A stretch of 64,000 nucleotides of DNA. Origin: Ferrovibrio sp041906005 (GTDB taxonomy: Bacteria > Pseudomonadota > Alphaproteobacteria > Ferrovibrionales > Ferrovibrionaceae). Numbering within the stretch: position 1 is the stretch's first letter; each line of letters opens with the position of its first letter. Location: positions 2,232,001-2,296,000 of the forward strand of contig NZ_JAYRJY010000001.1 in the NCBI RefSeq assembly GCF_041906005.1, given 5' to 3'. Shown here piece after piece: positions 59,915 to 64,000 of the stretch. The position numbers and the translations under genes are program-made. The notes beneath the pieces were generated by a model. That model made no database searches, was not told the DNA's origin, and saw only the letters and a list, made by a program, of their open reading frames with translations.

Positions 59915-60559
59915 TTATTCGCTGGCCTGCCACAGGCCATCGGCCCGGCGGCAGGCGGTTCCATAGCTCTGCTGGTCCTTGCCGTCGCGGCTGGCGATGG
60001 CGCGGTAGTCGCGGCAGAACTGCCCGTTGCGTTCGAAGGTGGCCAGCGGCGTGAGCGCATAGGCCGGGCCATCCTGGCCGATACCGTTCCGATCGATGCG
60101 GTCGGCGCCATACCAGCGGATGATCTGCCGGTCGGGCGCGTATTCCAGCACGCGGCCGACGCAACCCAGATCGATGGGATCCATGTCGCGGGTCAGCGCA
60201 CCGCCTTTCATCGGTGCGGATAACGTGTCCGCCGTTGCCATTGCCACGAGATCCGTGATCTGGCGCTTTGCCATGTCGCGGGCGATCAGATGGCGGTCGC
60301 AGGTGCCGCGATCGATGCCGTAGCCGGCAGCATAGACGGCATAGGGAGCCGCGCTGGGGGCCCGCAACATGCCGCTTGGCTTGGTTTGTCCCGGCATGGC
60401 AGGGCCGGTCATCGAGGAATTGTGAATTAGCGGATCGGCCATCGCCGCCCCGGATAACACCGAGGCGACGATGGCAGCGGCCAGGCCGAGGGTGGGTCGA
60501 CGACTTGGCCACGGCGCGACGATGGAGGGGGTGCTCCATCGCGGGGTTGAGGCAGGCAT
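59915..60559 (-). CDS. Exported surface-antigen-like protein
   Basis: 214 aa. A long basic N-terminus and a hydrophobic stretch (LGLAAAIVASVLSGAAMA) suggest a signal peptide cut before DPLIH. The C-terminus has FERNGQFCRDYRAIASRDG, QQSYGTACRRADGLWQ, similar to the outer-membrane 17-kDa/RT0821-type antigen C-terminal domain with its two conserved Cys. It lies just downstream of the glycine-zipper lipoprotein, 30 nt away, and may be co-expressed with it. Function unknown. Confidence 0.65.
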   Translation of the reverse strand: MPASTPRWSTPSIVAPWPSRRPTLGLAAAIVASVLSGAAMADPLIHNSSMTGPAMPGQTKPSGMLRAPSAAPYAVYAAGYGIDRGTCDRHLIARDMAKRQITDLVAMATADTLSAPMKGGALTRDMDPIDLGCVGRVLEYAPDRQIIRWYGADRIDRNGIGQDGPAYALTPLATFERNGQFCRDYRAIASRDGKDQQSYGTACRRADGLWQASE

Positions 60560-60589
60560 GACGCGCCGCTCCGCTAAACCGTGAAAACG

Positions 60590-60847
60590 CTACTTCTTCT
60601 TGTTCTTTTCCGACTCGTGATAGAGCAGGCCGCCGGCCGTGCCGGCCGCCGCGCCGATCAGCGCGCCGGTCACCGTACTGCCGGTTACGGCGCCGATCAC
60701 GGCGCCACCTGCCGCGCCCAGGGCGCCGCCGGAAAGAGCCCGCTGCTGCTGGTCGTTCATGCCATTGCAGCCGGCGGCGACCAGGCCAACCAGGGCGAGG
60801 GCCGAAAGCCGGGTCGCGATCCGTGGGGCGGTCGAATGATTGATCAT
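60590..60847 (-). CDS. Glycine-zipper lipoprotein
   Basis: 85 aa. A lipoprotein signal ending LVGLVAAGC is followed by SGGALGAAGGAVIGAVTG and ALIGAAAGTAGGLLY, two glycine-zipper membrane helices (YMGG-like), then a Lys-rich tail ESEKNKKK. Such proteins insert in the outer membrane and resemble the N-terminal part of 17-kDa antigens; here the two halves lie on neighbouring genes. Confidence 0.8.
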   Translation of the reverse strand: MINHSTAPRIATRLSALALVGLVAAGCNGMNDQQQRALSGGALGAAGGAVIGAVTGSTVTGALIGAAAGTAGGLLYHESEKNKKK

Positions 60848-61162
60848 GGATACCTCCTTCGTTGCGAGAACGGTCCCGGCGGACGATGCGGCTGAGACGA
60901 AGCCGGCAGGGAAGTCTGGGAAGGCCGGGAGGGCCGTGCTCGAGACGGAGGATTGGCAATTCCGAAGTAATCAGCAATGAATATTTGAGGCAAACCCGAG
61001 TTTGTTCTGCCAGTCACAAGTATATCCCGGTTATGTCACAGGTTTATCTCAGGAATTACTATTGTGTTTACATCGGCTATGCTTGTAGTTGTTTGAGAGA
61101 ATTCCCAAATCACGATCTTTGATGGCTTCCCCCCTTCCTTCGGCTTGCGTATCGTCGCGCCT
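60848..61162. other. 315-bp AT-rich intergenic region
   Basis: Lies between the divergent lipoprotein genes. From about 60955 to 61125 the base composition is clearly less GC-rich than the rest of the window. It contains CAAAC-CCGA-GTTTG (60991-61004), a short inverted repeat. I see no convincing promoter or reading frame. Confidence 0.5.
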
Positions 61163-61669
61163 ATGTCGATTCGCACCCGTCCGATTTTTGCTGTGGTTCC
61201 GCTCATGACGCTGTCGCTCATGCTGGCGGGCTGCGACACCTTCCTGACCCGGCCGCAACCGGCCGCGCCGCCGCCGGTGCCGCCGGTGAGCGAACCGCAG
61301 CCAGATCCCGATGCGGGGCGTCCGACACGCCCACCACCACGGCCGACGCGCAAGCCGTCTGCCGTTGCGCAGCCGGCCCCGCAGTCCGAACCACCGCGAC
61401 TGCCCAATGTCATCGGCCTCAACCGCGAAGGATTGCAGCATCATTTCGGCGGCCCGGTGCAGGAGCGCGAGGCGCCGCCGGCGCGGGTGCTGGAATTTGG
61501 CGGTGGCGATTGCCGGCTGGTGGTCTATCTGTATTTCGACACGGCGCGGAACGATTTCTACGCTTTGCAATACGAGGTGAACGGCGCCGTTCCCAATGGG
61601 GCCGCCCCCAACGGCGGCGCTGCCGACCAATGCCTGGCAAGGATCGCTCGCGATGCCGAACGGCGCTGA
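61163..61669 (+). CDS. Proline-rich lipoprotein of the RR/HK operon
   Basis: 168 aa. Lipobox in LMTLSLMLAGC, then a Pro-rich linker (about 30-80) and a folded C-terminus beginning LPNVIGLNREGLQHHFGGPV, followed by RVLEFGGGDCRLVVYLYFD and a last Cys in QCLARI. The pattern suggests a small outer-membrane or periplasmic sensor-like domain. ATG 61163 is chosen over the TTG at 61145. Its 3' end overlaps the response regulator gene by 17 nt, so it may signal to the kinase; inference. Confidence 0.75.
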   Translation: MSIRTRPIFAVVPLMTLSLMLAGCDTFLTRPQPAAPPPVPPVSEPQPDPDAGRPTRPPPRPTRKPSAVAQPAPQSEPPRLPNVIGLNREGLQHHFGGPVQEREAPPARVLEFGGGDCRLVVYLYFDTARNDFYALQYEVNGAVPNGAAPNGGAADQCLARIARDAERR

Positions 61670-62378
61670 GACATTGCTGGTCGCGGTCGTCGACGACGAC
61701 ACGCTGTTCCGCGATACCGTATCGGCCAATTTAAGCGAGGCCGGTTATCGCGTCGTTGCCTTCGACGGCGGTGCCGCTGCGCTGGACTGGTTCGCGCAGG
61801 GCAACCGTGCCGCCGCCATGCTGCTGGACTGGCAGATGCCCGAACTCGACGGTCCGGCCACGCTGGAACAGTTGCGTGCCGCCGGCCATGCCATCCCGGT
61901 GATTTTCCTCACCGGCCTGAACCAGCCGATCTTCGAGGAAAAGGGCCTCAAGCTCGGTGCCGTCGATTTCGTCGACAAGGCAAAAAGTTTTGCCATCATC
62001 CTGCAGCGCCTGCGCATCGCGCTCAGCGCCAAGACGCCGTCGGCCGGCGATGCCGCGATGCCGGTGGGCAGCGGCGGCCTGCTGCTGGATGTGGCCAGCG
62101 CCCGCGTGACCTGGAACGGCGTGCAGGTCGATCTGACCCACGGTGAATTCAAGGTGGTGCAACTGCTGGCGCAGCGGATCGGTCGCGATGTCGGCTATCG
62201 CGAGATTTACGATGTGGTGCGCGGCGTCGGCTTCGAGGCCGGGCAGGGGCCGGATGGTTATCGTGCCAATGTGCGCGCCATGGTGAAGCGCATCCGGCAG
62301 AAATTCCGCGACATCGACGCGGAGTTCGACGCCATCGAAACTTATCCCGGCTTTGGGTATCGCTGGCGCCATGCCTGA
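61653..62378 (+). CDS. OmpR/PhoB-like response regulator
   Basis: 241 aa. Receiver with Asp14-Asp15 acidic pair, phospho-acceptor Asp59 in LLDWQMPELDG and the FLTG switch Thr; the usual Lys-Pro is replaced by Lys-Ala (FVDKAKS). The C-terminal winged HTH has VDLTHGEFKVVQLLAQR, YDVVRGVGFEAG and YRANVRAMVKRIRQKFR. The start overlaps the lipoprotein gene and the stop overlaps the kinase start by 8 nt. Confidence 0.87.
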   Translation: MPNGAETLLVAVVDDDTLFRDTVSANLSEAGYRVVAFDGGAAALDWFAQGNRAAAMLLDWQMPELDGPATLEQLRAAGHAIPVIFLTGLNQPIFEEKGLKLGAVDFVDKAKSFAIILQRLRIALSAKTPSAGDAAMPVGSGGLLLDVASARVTWNGVQVDLTHGEFKVVQLLAQRIGRDVGYREIYDVVRGVGFEAGQGPDGYRANVRAMVKRIRQKFRDIDAEFDAIETYPGFGYRWRHA

Positions 62379-63867
62379 TACGGGACGCAAGCCACTTCGC
62401 ATCTGGCGCTCGCTGACCTTCCGCGGCCTCATCGTTCTTGTACTTTTCATCGCCTTGCCGGCCATTCTTTACGTCACCTTCCGGCAGGCGGATCTGGATC
62501 GCCAGCGGCTGTTGCTGGAAAGCATCCGCGTGAAGGGCCTCACGGTCGGCCGCGTGCTGGAAGAACGCCTGCAGCGCGCCGACCAGATTCCGCTGTTCCG
62601 CCTGGGCGAGGAACTGGCCCGGTTCCAGACCGAAGGCGTCAGCCTGCGCCTGCTGTTCCGGCCGCATGACGGACCGGCGGATGCGGGCTTCCTGTATGTG
62701 GCCTCGGCGCCGGCCGTGATGCCGGCCGATCTGGACTACGAACGCCGCCATCTGGACGAAGCCGGCGTGCTGGCGCAACTGGAGGCGACCTGCAGCGGCG
62801 ACCTGCCGCTGGCCCTGCGGGTGGATCGTGCCGACGGCCAGGCCGAGCTGATCACCTCGATCACGCCGGTGCGCACGGCGCGCGGCTGCTGGGCGCTGGT
62901 GATCTCCAGCGATCTGGCGGCGCCGGCGGAGCAGCGCCTGGGCAAGCCCTATTGGCAGGCGCCGGAGGTGCAGGTCGCGGCGGCGATCTATCTGATCTTC
63001 GCCGTCATCGTGCTGCTGATCGCCTTCGACTTGGCTCGCGGCCTGCGGCGTTTCGCCGCCACGGCGCGTGCGGTGGCCGAACGCCGCATCGAAGGCCGTT
63101 TCGTTCAGCGCAACCGCATTCCGGAACTGGAAGGCGTGGCGCGCGCTTTCGACCGCATGGAAGACGGCCTGCGCGCCACGGCCAGCGAATTGCGCCTGGC
63201 GGCGGAGGAAAGCGCGCATGCCTTCAAGACGCCGCTGGGCACGATCCGCCAGGCCTTGGTGCCGCTGCGTGGTCGCGTGGCGCCGGAAGATCAGCGCAGC
63301 CAGCAGGCATTGCAGGCGATCGACGGCGCCTTGGAGAGGCTGGATGGCCTGGTGCGGGCGGCGCGCAATCTGGACGATGCCGTGGCCGACCGGCTCGATC
63401 CGCCGCGCGAGCATGTCGAGCTGAACGCCCTGATCGAGGATGTGGTGGATGCCCATGCCGGCGATGCCGCTGCGCGGAACGTCACGCTGCGCGTGGCGGC
63501 CGGCAGCGAGGCTTCGGCGCCCATGGGTGGGCGCCTGATCGCCGCCGCGCTGGATCAGGTGATCGAGAATGCGCTCAGCTATGCGCCCGCGGGCAGTGTG
63601 GTGACGGTGACGCTGCATCGCGGCACGCGGCGCGTGCTGATCGTGGTGGCCGATACCGGGCCGGGCGTGGAACCGGCCCTGCTGCCACATATCTTCCAGC
63701 GCCATGCCTCGTTCCGCGACGATGGCCGGCACGATGACAGGCTACCCAATTTCGGCCTCGGCCTCTGGGTCGCCAAGCGCAACATGGAAGCGGTCGGCGG
63801 CGCCATCGAGGCGGCGAACCGCCCCGGCGGCGGCTTCATCGTCACGCTCAGCCTGCCGCTCGACTAG
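62371..63867 (+). CDS. Membrane sensor histidine kinase
   Basis: 498 aa. TM1 at about 17-36, periplasmic sensor about 37-200 (with two Cys), TM2 at about 203-221, HAMP, then dimerisation domain with phospho-acceptor His283 in SAHAFKTPLG and ATP-binding motifs VIENALSYAP, VADTGPGVEP and FGLGLWVAKRN. It is the cognate kinase of the preceding response regulator; the ligand is unknown. The phospho-His motif HAFKTPL differs from the common HELRTPL. Confidence 0.88.
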   Translation: MPDTGRKPLRIWRSLTFRGLIVLVLFIALPAILYVTFRQADLDRQRLLLESIRVKGLTVGRVLEERLQRADQIPLFRLGEELARFQTEGVSLRLLFRPHDGPADAGFLYVASAPAVMPADLDYERRHLDEAGVLAQLEATCSGDLPLALRVDRADGQAELITSITPVRTARGCWALVISSDLAAPAEQRLGKPYWQAPEVQVAAAIYLIFAVIVLLIAFDLARGLRRFAATARAVAERRIEGRFVQRNRIPELEGVARAFDRMEDGLRATASELRLAAEESAHAFKTPLGTIRQALVPLRGRVAPEDQRSQQALQAIDGALERLDGLVRAARNLDDAVADRLDPPREHVELNALIEDVVDAHAGDAAARNVTLRVAAGSEASAPMGGRLIAAALDQVIENALSYAPAGSVVTVTLHRGTRRVLIVVADTGPGVEPALLPHIFQRHASFRDDGRHDDRLPNFGLGLWVAKRNMEAVGGAIEAANRPGGGFIVTLSLPLD

Positions 63868-63879
63868 AGTGGCGCTTGG

Positions 63880-64000
63880 TTAGAGTGTCAGATTGTCCTG
63901 CTGCTGGCGGCGCCAGGCAAAGACCAGCAATCCCCCACCCAGCAGCAACGCAGCGATGCCGATCACCCAGGTTGCGGCCAGCGCAACGGCGCTGGGGAAG
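63880..64000 (-). CDS. C-terminus of a membrane protein (partial)
   Basis: The last about 39 codons on the minus strand. They end VALAATWVIGIAALLLGGG, LLVFAWRRQQ, DNLTL: a membrane helix followed by a basic tail. The rest lies outside the window, so the family cannot be named. The stop faces the kinase gene with a 12-nt gap. Confidence 0.6.
   Translation of the reverse strand, partial: FPSAVALAATWVIGIAALLLGGGLLVFAWRRQQQDNLTL

Noticed and set aside
59784..60977. 397-codon open frame over the small envelope genes
   Set aside because: Arg/Pro-rich shadow composition; the overlapping frames with signal peptides and good ribosome sites explain the region.

Overview
The window looks like a chromosomal segment of a GC-rich alphaproteobacterium, probably Rhodospirillales-like; the genus cannot be told. 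The evidence is gene order and content: xerD beside aroK-aroB, a DnaJ-like gene with cobS-cobT, an rpmH-rnpA-yidD-yidC-engB-argB run, glutathione S-transferase and LysR/LysE accessory genes, a urate-ureide cluster and a C-P lyase cluster. I saw no rRNA, tRNA, CRISPR array, prophage or insertion sequence.

Layout. 0-8 kb: the start of a malyl-CoA lyase-like gene, xerD with two co-directional genes of unknown function (one encodes only 46 aa), aroK-aroB, an AEC transporter, a ribbon-helix-helix protein, bolA and a DnaJ-domain protein. 8-17.5 kb: cobS-cobT, a 1773-aa hybrid histidine kinase with eight PAS domains (seven of them in exact 366-nt register), and a phytase-like esterase. 17.5-22.5 kb: rpmB, then the rpmH-to-argB run behind a clear sigma70 promoter and ending at a strong terminator. 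22.5-25 kb: EamA transporter, LysR regulator, VOC protein. 25-27.5 kb: a cassette of unknown function with two related small membrane proteins and a 501-aa lipoprotein; this is the best candidate for an undescribed system. 27.5-34.7 kb: haloalkane dehalogenase-like hydrolase, purB, GNAT, GST, LysR, LysE, a small protein and a BenE-type permease.

34.7-45.5 kb is a purine-ureide catabolic region. PuuD oxidises urate, UraH and UraD convert the product to allantoin, PuuE opens allantoin, AllC degrades allantoate, and glycerate 2-kinase can take up downstream three-carbon acid. A deaminase, an M20 relative with unusual metal-site residues and a BenE permease accompany them. A FadR-type GntR regulator lies in the region, and a near-identical motif (GGATTGTRTACRRTT) occurs in three of its promoter regions, suggesting one regulon.

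45.6-47.5 kb holds a PAS protein, a TPR-like protein and a secreted histidine phosphatase. 47.5-59.6 kb is a phosphonate locus: phnF divergent from phnGHIJKLM, a PhnZ-like HD oxygenase, phnN and a LysE protein, then an opposing DUF1045 2H phosphoesterase and phnCDE behind a possible Pho box. The last part holds small envelope proteins, a lipoprotein-response regulator-histidine kinase operon and the 3' end of a membrane protein gene.
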